The position numbers and the translations under genes are program-made. Below are positions 53,984-62,400 of a stretch of 64,000 nt of DNA, in pieces (positions within the stretch are counted from its first letter, which is position 1; every line of letters begins with the position of its first letter). The DNA comes from Caryophanales bacterium UBA6259 (GTDB lineage Bacteria; Bacillota; Bacilli; Tepidibacillales; Tepidibacillaceae), in contig DJVJ01000051.1 in the NCBI GenBank assembly GCA_002441135.1, forward strand, positions 76,563 to 140,562. Reading direction: 5' to 3'. The notes below the pieces were generated by a model that had not been told where the DNA came from, ran no database searches, and worked only from the letters and a program-made list of their open reading frames with translations.

Positions 53984-54883
53984 TTATTGTTTCATTCTTG
54001 GGTCTAAAGCGTCTCGTAGCCCATCACCAAATAAATTGAAGCCTAATACAATGGTCGCAATTGCAATTCCTGGGAAGGTTGCAATATGTGGTGCATTCCA
54101 TAAAAAGTTTCTTCCTTGGCTTAGCATTGCTCCCCACTCCGGAGTTGGAAGTTGAGCACCCATTCCTAAGAAGGACAAGCCAGCTGCTGTTAATATCGCT
54201 GTCGCTAAACGTAATGTACCTTGAACAATAATTGGTGATAGGATATTCGGTAATATGTGAACGAAGATAATTTTAAAATCATTTGCTCCAAGAGCACGGA
54301 TGGCATCAATATACTCCATTTTTTTTACAGATAAGGTGGAGCCTCTGACAATTCTTGCAAAGGTTGGGATCGAAAAAATCCCTACAGCGATCATTACATT
54401 AAAGGTACTTGGCCCAAGGGCACTAATGATTGCTAATGCAAGCAATAATCCTGGAAATGCAAGAAGGACATCAATAAATCTCATAATCACTGTATCTATC
54501 CACTTGCCATAATAGCCAGCTGCTAGTCCAAGCAATATTCCAAAAAAGGCACCAATAGAAACCGATACTAAACCGATCATAATCGATATTTGGGAACCAT
54601 ACATGACTCGACTTAAGATATCTCTACCTTTATCATCTGTTCCCATCCAATGATCTAAGGAAGGACCTTCTAATTTATTTGGTAAATCAATTTCTAGTGG
54701 ATCATAGGGCGCAATAACAGGAGCTAGTATGGCGATTAAAATATAAAAAAGAATAATTGCCCCTCCGATCATCGCCATCTTATTTTTCTTAAGCTGTTTA
54801 AAGACATTCCTTAATTGTTTTAGTTTAGGTGTAAATAGATTGACCTGTTTCGTTTTGTCTATGGATACAACAGAATGGTCCAT
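53984..54883 (-). CDS. Di/oligopeptide ABC transporter permease (OppC/DppC type)
   Basis: This 299-residue permease has a charged N-terminal tail (about residues 1-34), then helices, LEGPSLDHWMGTDDKGRD, and an EAA loop (YIDAIRALGANDF, then HILPNILSPIIVQ). It is the first gene of the minus-strand operon, and AAGGAGGGGGA precedes it. Confidence 0.94.
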   Translation of the reverse strand: MDHSVVSIDKTKQVNLFTPKLKQLRNVFKQLKKNKMAMIGGAIILFYILIAILAPVIAPYDPLEIDLPNKLEGPSLDHWMGTDDKGRDILSRVMYGSQISIMIGLVSVSIGAFFGILLGLAAGYYGKWIDTVIMRFIDVLLAFPGLLLALAIISALGPSTFNVMIAVGIFSIPTFARIVRGSTLSVKKMEYIDAIRALGANDFKIIFVHILPNILSPIIVQGTLRLATAILTAAGLSFLGMGAQLPTPEWGAMLSQGRNFLWNAPHIATFPGIAIATIVLGFNLFGDGLRDALDPRMKQ

Positions 54884-54946
54884 TTAGATCCCCCTCCTTA
54901 GGTTTTAATAAATAAATTATCAGAAATCACACAAACTTTCTCGCTT

Positions 54947-54958
54947 TTTAACGTTAAA
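54947..54958. promoter_or_regulatory. Perfect 12-base palindrome in the divergent peptide-uptake region
   Basis: TTTAACGTTAAA is a perfect palindrome in the 168-base gap between the divergent permease and peptidase genes. A second inverted repeat, ATTCT-AAA-AGAAT, lies at 54996-55008, just before a plus-strand TATAAT (55016-55021). Either could be an operator coordinating both sides. Confidence 0.4.
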
Positions 54959-55015
54959 GTAAAAAAATCTCAAATAGAGGTAAAAATATTGTAAACATTC
55001 TAAAAGAATTTTCTC

Positions 55016-55021
55016 TATAAT
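55016..55021 (+). promoter_or_regulatory. -10 box for the peptidase/binding-protein genes
   Basis: A perfect TATAAT, about 30 bases before ATG 55052. The nearest -35-like TTGTAA (54989) is 21 bases away, so an activator may be needed. Confidence 0.45.
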
Positions 55022-55051
55022 GTGAATAAGCTTTTCACCTGACAAGAACTT

Positions 55052-56170
55052 ATGTCCACTGGATATGGACAACGCCAAATTGAAAAAGGGGGGATTCCTA
55101 TTAATAAACGGATTAAAAAGTTAAGAGAGAAAATGAGAACGAGTGGAGTACAAGGAGTAATTATTCTTTCATTAGAGAATCGCTATTATTTTTCTAAGTT
55201 TAGAGGTTCAAGTGGAGCACTACTTATTACAGAGCAGGAAGCTCTCCTATTTACAGATTTTCGCTATATCGATCAAGCGAAGGAACAAGCTCCTTACTTC
55301 GAAGTGCTTCAGCACACCCAAAATCTTTATGAACGAATCGCTCTTACCTTACAAAAGTTAGATATTAAAAAGGTGGGAATAGAAAGTAGTACCATGGCCG
55401 TTGAGATTTACTTTGAAATGAAAGAGCATTTTAAAGAAATAGTAATGGAGAATATGGATCAACCGATTGCCGATTTAAGAATGTTTAAGGATCAAGAAGA
55501 GCTAGATGCCATCCAAAGAGGAATTCAGATTACAGAGCAAGCCTTTTTACAAACTCTACCCCTTTTAAAAGTAGGAATGACAGAAAAAGAGCTTGGTCTA
55601 GAACTAGAATTTGCAATGAGAAGGTTAGGTGCAGAAGGAATTAAAGCAAACCATGTTATTGCTTCAGGAGAGCGATCTGCATTACCACATGGACAAGCAA
55701 CCGAGCGAGTCATTCAAGTAGGCGACCTTGTAAAAATGGATATTGGTGCAAAAGTGGATGGCTATTATTCCGATTTTACAAGGACTGTAGTAATGGGTGA
55801 ACCATCCGAAAAACAGAAACATATTCATGAGATCGTACTTAAAGCACAGCTTGCTGCCCTAGCAGTGATTGGTCCTGGCAAGGTTTGTCGTGAGATGGAT
55901 GAAGTGGCTCGATCGATTATTCGAGATGCAGGCTATGGGGAGAACTTTGGTCACAGCTTAGGCCATTCTATTGGACTAGCCATTCATGAGAAACCAACGA
56001 TGCGCTCAACAGACTCTAGCATTTTACAGCCAAATATGGTTGTTTCGGTAGAGCCCGGTATATACATCCCCGGCTTTGGGGGAGTTCGAATTGAGGACCT
56101 TGTTCAAATTACAGAAGAGGGTATTCATAACTTTACAACCGCGCCTAAGGAATTGAAGGTTATTGGCTAA
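55052..56170 (+). CDS. M24-family Xaa-Pro aminopeptidase-like peptidase
   Basis: This metallopeptidase probably trims imported peptides in the cytoplasm. The five metal ligands are in KMDIGAKVDGYYSDFTRT (two Asp), SLGHSIGLAIHE (His), VSVEPGIYIPG (Glu) and GGVRIEDLV (Glu). The creatinase-like N-domain is present (about the first 130 residues). The ATG at 55052 has no good ribosome site. A very strong AAAAAGGGGGG at 55083-55093 lies 6 bases before an in-frame ATT at 55100, from which NKRIKKLREKM matches the family start, so translation may begin at ATT (356 residues). Confidence 0.9.
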   Translation: MSTGYGQRQIEKGGIPINKRIKKLREKMRTSGVQGVIILSLENRYYFSKFRGSSGALLITEQEALLFTDFRYIDQAKEQAPYFEVLQHTQNLYERIALTLQKLDIKKVGIESSTMAVEIYFEMKEHFKEIVMENMDQPIADLRMFKDQEELDAIQRGIQITEQAFLQTLPLLKVGMTEKELGLELEFAMRRLGAEGIKANHVIASGERSALPHGQATERVIQVGDLVKMDIGAKVDGYYSDFTRTVVMGEPSEKQKHIHEIVLKAQLAALAVIGPGKVCREMDEVARSIIRDAGYGENFGHSLGHSIGLAIHEKPTMRSTDSSILQPNMVVSVEPGIYIPGFGGVRIEDLVQITEEGIHNFTTAPKELKVIG

Positions 56171-56245
56171 ATAGGTAAAGGGCTTGGCAAAAGCTAAGCT
56201 TTTCTAATAAACACATATTCAATGAAGGAAAAGGAGAGGGCAAAG

Positions 56246-57814
56246 ATGAGAAAAAGATTAATGATGTTGTTTTTAGTACTTATTATTGGAATACTTCCAG
56301 TACTTTCTGGTTGTGGTGGGGCTCAAGACACTACATCCAACCAACCGAAAGAAAGCAATGAGCCAGGAGTAGAAGGTGGAACTTTAATTATTGCAGAATT
56401 ATCCGATGCAACACAATTAGATCCACATAAAGGAACAGATATTCCATCTGCCAATGTCTATCATGGAAAAATCTATGAAGGTTTAGTAGCTCAGGATGAG
56501 AATATGAATGTTATACCAGCATTAGCAACAGAGTGGAAAAAGGTGGATGATTTAACTTGGGAGTTTAAGCTACGTGAAGGAGTTAAATTCCATGATGGTA
56601 CTGACTTTACAGCAGATGCAGTAAAAAGAACCATTGAACGAGTTTTAAATCCAGATACAGCATCTCCAAGAGCAAGCTTATTTAAAATGATTACTGAGGT
56701 AAAAGTGGTAGACGATTACACCGTTCAATTAGTAACCGAATATCCTTTTGCTCCGCTTTTAGCTAATTTATCCCACTATTCTGCTGGAATTATTAGCCCA
56801 AAAGCAATCGATGAATTAGGAGACAAACTAGGACAAAACCCAGCTGGTACTGGCCCATTTAAGTTTAAAAGCTGGAGCCCTGGCGCAGAAATTGTTTTAG
56901 AAAAATATGAGGAATATTGGGGAGAAAAGGCAAAGGTTAATGAGGTTGTATTTAAAGTAATTCCTGAGGATGCAACAAGATTATCGATGGTTGAAACAGG
57001 AGAAGCTCATTTAGCAGAGCCAGTACAGGTAACAGAAGTAGAACGTGTTGAAGGCAGCTCAAATATGACATTACATCGTAGTGATGCATTAGGAATTGAC
57101 TATATTGGTTTTAATCTTAAAAAGGAACCATTTAATGATGTTCGTGTTCGTCAAGCAATCAATTATGCGGTAGATATGGATGTTATTTTAGAGGGTGTAT
57201 ACAATAATATTGGTAGTAAAGCTACTGCACCAATGGGACCAGGAGTATGGGGACATAATCCAAACCTTGAAGCCTATGCATATGATGTAAATAAAGCAAA
57301 AGAACTTCTAGCAGAAGCAGGATATCCAAACGGATTTAAAACAACCATTTGGACGAACGATAACAAAGCACGTATGGATTTAGCAGAAGTAGTACAGTCT
57401 CAATTAAAAGGTGTAGGAATTGAAGCTGAAATCAAAGTAATGGAGTGGGGTTCATACCTTGAAGCAACAGCAAATGGCGAACATGATATGTTTGTCTTGG
57501 GTTGGTCTAACATGACAGGTGATGCCGACTACAATCAGTGGTTCTTATACCATACTGATGCACAAGGAAACCCAGGAAACCGTACCTTCTATAGCAATCC
57601 AGAGGTAGATAAGCTTATCGATGCTGGAAGAAAAGAAACAAATCCAGACGAGCGCTTAAAGATCTACGCTCAAGCACAAGAAATTGAAATGAAGGACGCA
57701 CCGATGATTCTAGTGAGAAATGATATGGATCTAATCGCAGTAGGTAAAGGGGTTAAAGGCTTCTGGATGCATCCATCAGGAATCATGATGCTTAGTAATG
57801 TAACAGTTCAATAA
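56246..57814 (+). CDS. Di/oligopeptide-binding lipoprotein (SBP family 5, DppE/OppA type)
   Basis: This 522-residue extracytoplasmic binding protein has lipobox VLSGC (Cys about residue 23) and the family-5 phrases LDPHKGTD, LTWEFKLREGVKFHDGT and AGTGPFKFKSWSPG. Start ATG 56246 follows AAGGAGAGGG; ATG 56222 is just upstream of that site. It belongs functionally with the divergent minus-strand permeases and ATPases and is co-oriented with the peptidase gene, 75 bases before it. Confidence 0.94.
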   Translation: MRKRLMMLFLVLIIGILPVLSGCGGAQDTTSNQPKESNEPGVEGGTLIIAELSDATQLDPHKGTDIPSANVYHGKIYEGLVAQDENMNVIPALATEWKKVDDLTWEFKLREGVKFHDGTDFTADAVKRTIERVLNPDTASPRASLFKMITEVKVVDDYTVQLVTEYPFAPLLANLSHYSAGIISPKAIDELGDKLGQNPAGTGPFKFKSWSPGAEIVLEKYEEYWGEKAKVNEVVFKVIPEDATRLSMVETGEAHLAEPVQVTEVERVEGSSNMTLHRSDALGIDYIGFNLKKEPFNDVRVRQAINYAVDMDVILEGVYNNIGSKATAPMGPGVWGHNPNLEAYAYDVNKAKELLAEAGYPNGFKTTIWTNDNKARMDLAEVVQSQLKGVGIEAEIKVMEWGSYLEATANGEHDMFVLGWSNMTGDADYNQWFLYHTDAQGNPGNRTFYSNPEVDKLIDAGRKETNPDERLKIYAQAQEIEMKDAPMILVRNDMDLIAVGKGVKGFWMHPSGIMMLSNVTVQ

Positions 57815-57837
57815 TAGAATAGGATATAAATTAGTAG

Positions 57838-57868
57838 AAAGGGCATTCCTTAGGGGGTGCTCTTTTTT
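57838..57868 (+). terminator. Intrinsic terminator of the binding-protein gene
   Basis: AAAGGGCATTCC pairs with GGGGTGCTCTTT (with wobbles) around TTAG, followed by T7. Confidence 0.8.
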
Positions 57869-57911
57869 TGCACTTTAGTAAAGTTTAAGTTCTTTAAAGG
57901 AATAAAGTATC

Positions 57912-57961
57912 AGAAAAACTAAGGCTTTCGCTATAGACTTGGCGACATGCCAAGTTTTTCT
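57912..57961 (+). other. Alternative-pairing hairpin element
   Basis: GCCAAGTTTTTCT (57949-57961) can pair either with ACTTGGC (57937-57943), giving a compact terminator-like hairpin with GACAT loop and a T-run, or with AGAAAAACT and GGC at 57912-57925. The two states exclude each other. It may be a second terminator or an attenuator; no aptamer is recognised. Confidence 0.4.
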
Positions 57962-58119
57962 ATTCGGCTAGGAAAATATAAAATTTCCTATTCAAAATAA
58001 GAGCAGCTAGCAGGGAAAATAATTGGCTCTAGATAAATTAGCTTAGGTAATTTATACCAGAAGAGTGACGATAGACCCGGTATAATAGTACTGAATTGTG
58101 TGAAATTTCCTAAAATTGC

Positions 58120-58148
58120 TTGTCTAAAATATTACAGTATTTTACTAT
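58120..58148 (+). promoter_or_regulatory. Promoter of the riboswitch-RHS transcript
   Basis: TTGTCT (58120-58125), a 17-base spacer and TACTAT (58143-58148). The start of RNA would fall near 58155, about 20 bases before the aptamer. A perfect TATAAT at 58081 has no matching -35. Confidence 0.45.
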
Positions 58149-58170
58149 ATATTACATAAAATGATTATTT

Positions 58171-58263
58171 TTCACTGATAAAGGCAAACTCATCGAAAGA
58201 TGGGGACGCAAAGCCATGGGTCTAAAGTCGAGGGATGACTATGATCGCCAGGTTGCCGTGGAG
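58171..58263 (+). ncRNA. Cyclic-di-GMP-I (GEMM-I) riboswitch aptamer
   Basis: The GEMM-I landmarks appear in order. These are GGCAAAC (58183-58189), a CATC-GAAA-GATG hairpin with a GNRA tetraloop (58191-58202), GGACGCAAAGCCA (58203-58215) with the intercalating A region, GGGTCTAAAG (58218-58227), and the closing CCAGGTTGCCG (58248-58258). GGCAA pairs with TTGCC to form P1. This class binds cyclic di-GMP, the sessile/motile second messenger. It lies in the leader of the giant RHS gene. The start of a spurious open frame (58235) is inside it. Confidence 0.93.
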
Positions 58264-58279
58264 CTATAGGATTGATCTT

Positions 58280-58308
58280 CTCCACTGCTTTTTCGCGTGG
58301 ATTTTTTT
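58280..58308 (+). terminator. Riboswitch-controlled terminator (expression platform)
   Basis: TCCAC(T)GC pairs with GCGTGGA around TTTTTC, followed by T7 (58302-58308), 20 bases after the aptamer. The 5' arm with one base before it, CTCCAC (58280-58285), can instead pair with GTGGAG (58258-58263) directly after P1, which would be an antiterminator. Confidence 0.8.
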
Positions 58309-58372
58309 GTGCCTTAACTCTTCATTTGCCTATTTATCAGAGTTAAAAAAAAGAGAGGAGAAATCAATCATC

Positions 58373-59413
58373 GTGAAGCTAACTAGAAAAATTATGATTA
58401 TTTTTACCATAGTGAATCTTGTTTTAGGTAGTGTAGTGCCTAACTATGGTAACGCTTTCAACGTGGGGGATAGTGGGTCAATACTCAATCCCAACACATT
58501 AAATGAGCTACTACCTAACAACCAAGAAAATCCATTAAGTATTCCAAATCCAGTAAAGGCAATGGAGGCAAGAATACCATCTGTTCCAACAGAAAATATT
58601 GGCACTCAGGTACCACCTACAATTCAGAAGGAAGAAAGCAATCCTGTAATGGATAATGAAATTACAAACCCTATTGAGATGGCTACAGGATTACTTAAGC
58701 TTGAAGATACCGATTTACAAATTCCAGGAATCGGAATGGATTTTCGTTTAGAGCGTAGCTATTCTAGTGATAACCAAGAGGTGGGTGCATTTGGTCTTGG
58801 TTGGAAGGATAATTTAGGTTCTAAGCTTCAAATGTACTCCGATTTTAATATGGGTGAATTTCGATACGATGGAAGTACTACATCGTTTAGCTTTGTGAAG
58901 GATGACCCAGAAGCTTATGTTGTTGAATTTGATGGCGATGAAATGATTAATTATGATTTAGATCAAGGTCATTATGAGCCTAATACTAAAGGAGAACAGC
59001 TAGAAAGAAAAGGACAACATGAGTATGTAATGACCAATGAACTGAATGCTTCGATTACCTATTATGGCTATTATGCCCCTTGGAGAGAGAACCAGGATCC
59101 AAAGGTAGGGAAAATGGTAAAGCAGCAAGATCGATATGGTAATACGATTCATTATAGATACGACGAAGAAGGAAACCTAAAGGAGATTACAGATACAGCA
59201 GGAAGAAACATTAGTTTTATATGGAATAATGGGGTTATTAAAGAAATCACAGATCCTTCAGGTAAGAAAATAAAATATGAATATGATGAGCAAAAGAGAT
59301 TAAAAAAAATAACAACTCCTGACCAACAAACTACAGAATATGACTACGATGCTAATCACCATATTAAATCGATCAAAAATGCATTAGGAGGAAAAAACAA
59401 CCTATACATATAA
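58373..59413 (+). CDS. RHS/YD-repeat secreted protein, N-terminal part (before frameshift)
   Basis: From GTG 58373 (AGAGAGGAG upstream) the protein begins with a signal peptide (MKLTRKIMIIFTIVNLVLG) and a Pro/Asn-rich spacer. An RHS N-terminal domain follows, of the type that precedes YD repeats (NPIEMATGLLKLEDTDLQIP, then RLERSYSSDN and GAFGLGWKDN). The first YD repeats are present (HYRYDEEGNLKEITD, KYEYDEQKRLKKIT, TEYDYDANHHIKSI). The frame stops at 59413, shortly after an A6 tract at 59392-59397; skipping one A restores the repeat frame. As it stands it encodes 346 residues. Confidence 0.85.
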   Translation: MKLTRKIMIIFTIVNLVLGSVVPNYGNAFNVGDSGSILNPNTLNELLPNNQENPLSIPNPVKAMEARIPSVPTENIGTQVPPTIQKEESNPVMDNEITNPIEMATGLLKLEDTDLQIPGIGMDFRLERSYSSDNQEVGAFGLGWKDNLGSKLQMYSDFNMGEFRYDGSTTSFSFVKDDPEAYVVEFDGDEMINYDLDQGHYEPNTKGEQLERKGQHEYVMTNELNASITYYGYYAPWRENQDPKVGKMVKQQDRYGNTIHYRYDEEGNLKEITDTAGRNISFIWNNGVIKEITDPSGKKIKYEYDEQKRLKKITTPDQQTTEYDYDANHHIKSIKNALGGKNNLYI

Positions 59414-62400
59414 TGATAAACATCAGGTTCTAACTGTAAAGGATAACGATAACGTTGAAGTATATAAAGTAACCTATAATGGAGATCAAACAACATTAGA
59501 AAATGCAAACAAGAAAAAATGGCAATATACAGTTAAAGATAATTTAATCACCAAAGAAGTTAATCCACTCGGTGAGATAACTACCTATGCTTATGATGAA
59601 CAGAAAAATATCAAAGAGATTCAATCCCCTAAAGGGAAAATATCTTATACCTATGATGATAAGAACCAAAAACTAACCGAGACTAATGCAAACGGTACCA
59701 CTACTTATGAATACCATCCAAAGTGGAATAAGCCAACCAAAATTATAGATCCATTAAAAGGAGTTACTTCCTTTGAATATGATGCCATAGGTAATTTAGC
59801 GAAAAGAGTAGATGCTAATGGCGATCAAGCAACCTTTGACTATAATAGCAAAGGGTTAATGAGATGGGCAAAGGATGATCAAGGAAATATAACAGATTTT
59901 GACTATGACCAATATGGCAATATTAAACTAACCTCAAGACCCCTTGGTGTAGATAAGCAATATACCTATGATATATTAGGTAGACTGTTAACAGAAACAA
60001 ATGCAGAAGGATCAACAGTAACAATGAAATATGATCCAATGGGTCGATTGCTTCAAAAGGATATAGGGAATGGATTAATTTATTACTACCAATATGATGG
60101 ATTAGGTAATCTAACAAAGGTAATTGATCCTGAAAAAAGAGAAACAAGCTTCCAATACAATCCAAAAGGCCAATTAGAGAAATATAGTGATCCAATTGGA
60201 AGAACTTATCTATATTATTATGAAAAAAATGGCAAGATAAAAGAAATAGTAGATAAATACGGAAAAAAAGTAACCTATGGCCGTGATGATTTAGGGCGGA
60301 TTACCTCTGTTGATGACGGTAAATCCTCAAGTTCTTATGAATATGGTCCATTTGGAGTTGAAAAGGTTTCTGGAAAAAATGGAACATACTTTTTTCAATA
60401 TAACAAGGGTGGACAGGTATCTCAGGTAAAGGATACATTAGATAGAACCATTGATTATATCTATAATCAGTTAGGACAGCTAGAGCAAATTAAAGATCCA
60501 TCTGGGAGAATTACCACGTACACATATGACAAAGTAGGAAGAAAAATAGCAGAACTGCTACCTGATGGAAATCGTGTTCAATATATTTATGATTCAACAG
60601 GTTTGTTAAAGGAAAAGGTTTTTCCTAATCAGTCTAAAATTCAGTATAAATATGATGAAGCGAAACGATTGATAGAAAAGATAGAACGTGACGGGTCTAT
60701 AGAATCCTATACCTACAATCTAAATAATCAAATAAAAACAGTTAAAAATGCAAATGGAGATGTAACAACCTACAATTATGATGCCTTAGGCCGATTAAAA
60801 GAAACCATCAATCCAATGGGTGGTATAACCTCCTATCTTTATGATGAACTAGGTAGGCTAGAGACAATCAAAAATCCTTTAGGTTATTCTACAACCTATG
60901 AGTATGACCATGCTGGTAGAATTGTAGGAGTACTCAATCCAAAAGGAGATAAAAGAAGTATAGATTACGATTCCTTTAATCGTGTCACTGAAATTATTGA
61001 TGAATTAGGTCGGCAGCATCAATGGGTTTACCAGGATGAGGAAAATTCTATACAGTATATTCGACCAGATGGGAAATCTAGTAGTTTTACTTATAATGAG
61101 CGGTATCAGCTAACCGCTATTATTGATCCTTTAGGAGGTACAACAAGCTATACCTATGATGAGGTTGGTCGTCGTACTGAAATAATGGATCCTTTAGGTC
61201 AAGTAACCAAATTTCAATATAATGATCTTGATCAAATTGTTGAAACTGAACTGCCAGATGGAACAAAACTTATTAACCAGTATGATGCCTTAGGCCGTTT
61301 AGAAGAGTCAATTAACCAATTAGGCTTAAAGACAAGTTATTTCTATGATCAATATAGCAATGTCTCAGAAATAAAAGATTATCGCGGAGGAATAACCAAG
61401 TACGCCTACGATGTAATGGGAAGAAATAATTCTGTTATTGATGCTTTAGGCTTTGAAACAAAATGGAGCTATAATCCATTAGGTCAAATTGCTACAACAG
61501 AAGATGCCTTGGGACAACTGACAGAATATCAATATTCACCATTAGGAAATGTTCAAACAATTAAGCTGCCAAATGATGCGATTACCTCATTTCAATATGA
61601 TTTACTAGGCCGAAACACCAAAAAGACAGATGCACTTGGACAAAGCTATGTTTATGGTTATGATGAATTAAATCGATTAGTGGAAGAAATCAATCCACTA
61701 AATGAAAAAACATCCTATGGCTATGATGCCTTAGGCAATCTATTAACATTAACCGATGCAAAGAATAATGTAACCAATTATAACTATAATCTGAATGGAC
61801 AGGTTAAAGAAATTACGAATGCCTTAGGCTATTTGACGAAATACAACTATGATGATAATGGTCGACTTATCGAATGGACCGATCCAAAAGGAGCGATTTA
61901 TTCTAATACCTATGATGCCTTAGGAAGAATGATAGAATCAAAAGATCCATTAGGACATATCAATCAATATAAATATGATGTGATGGGAAATCGAATAGAA
62001 GAAAAGGACGCCTTAGGACAAACAAGAACCTATTCTTATGATGCATTAGGTAGAATTTCTTCCTATACAGATAAGAGAGGGAATACTACTGTTTATCAAA
62101 ATGAAGATCTTAAAGGAATTCAAACCATAACCGACCCAGAAGGTGCAATTACAACATTAAAATATGACCTTTTAGGACAATTAATAGAACAAAAAGATCC
62201 GTTAGATAGAGTAACAAACTATCAATACGATGGTCTTGGACGATTAACAGATGTAATCGATCCTTTAGGATATAAAGAGCATACAGCATATAACTCCTTA
62301 GGATTGGTATCTGATTTTACCGATAAAAATAATCAAGTTTATCAATATCAATACGATTTAATTGGGAACTTAATTAATGAGAAGAATCCTTTAGGTAAAG

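Noticed and set aside
58235..58372. Translation start of the RHS protein at ATG 58235
   Set aside because: This ATG lies inside the c-di-GMP aptamer and the frame crosses the terminator; GTG 58373 follows a strong ribosome site and begins a signal peptide.
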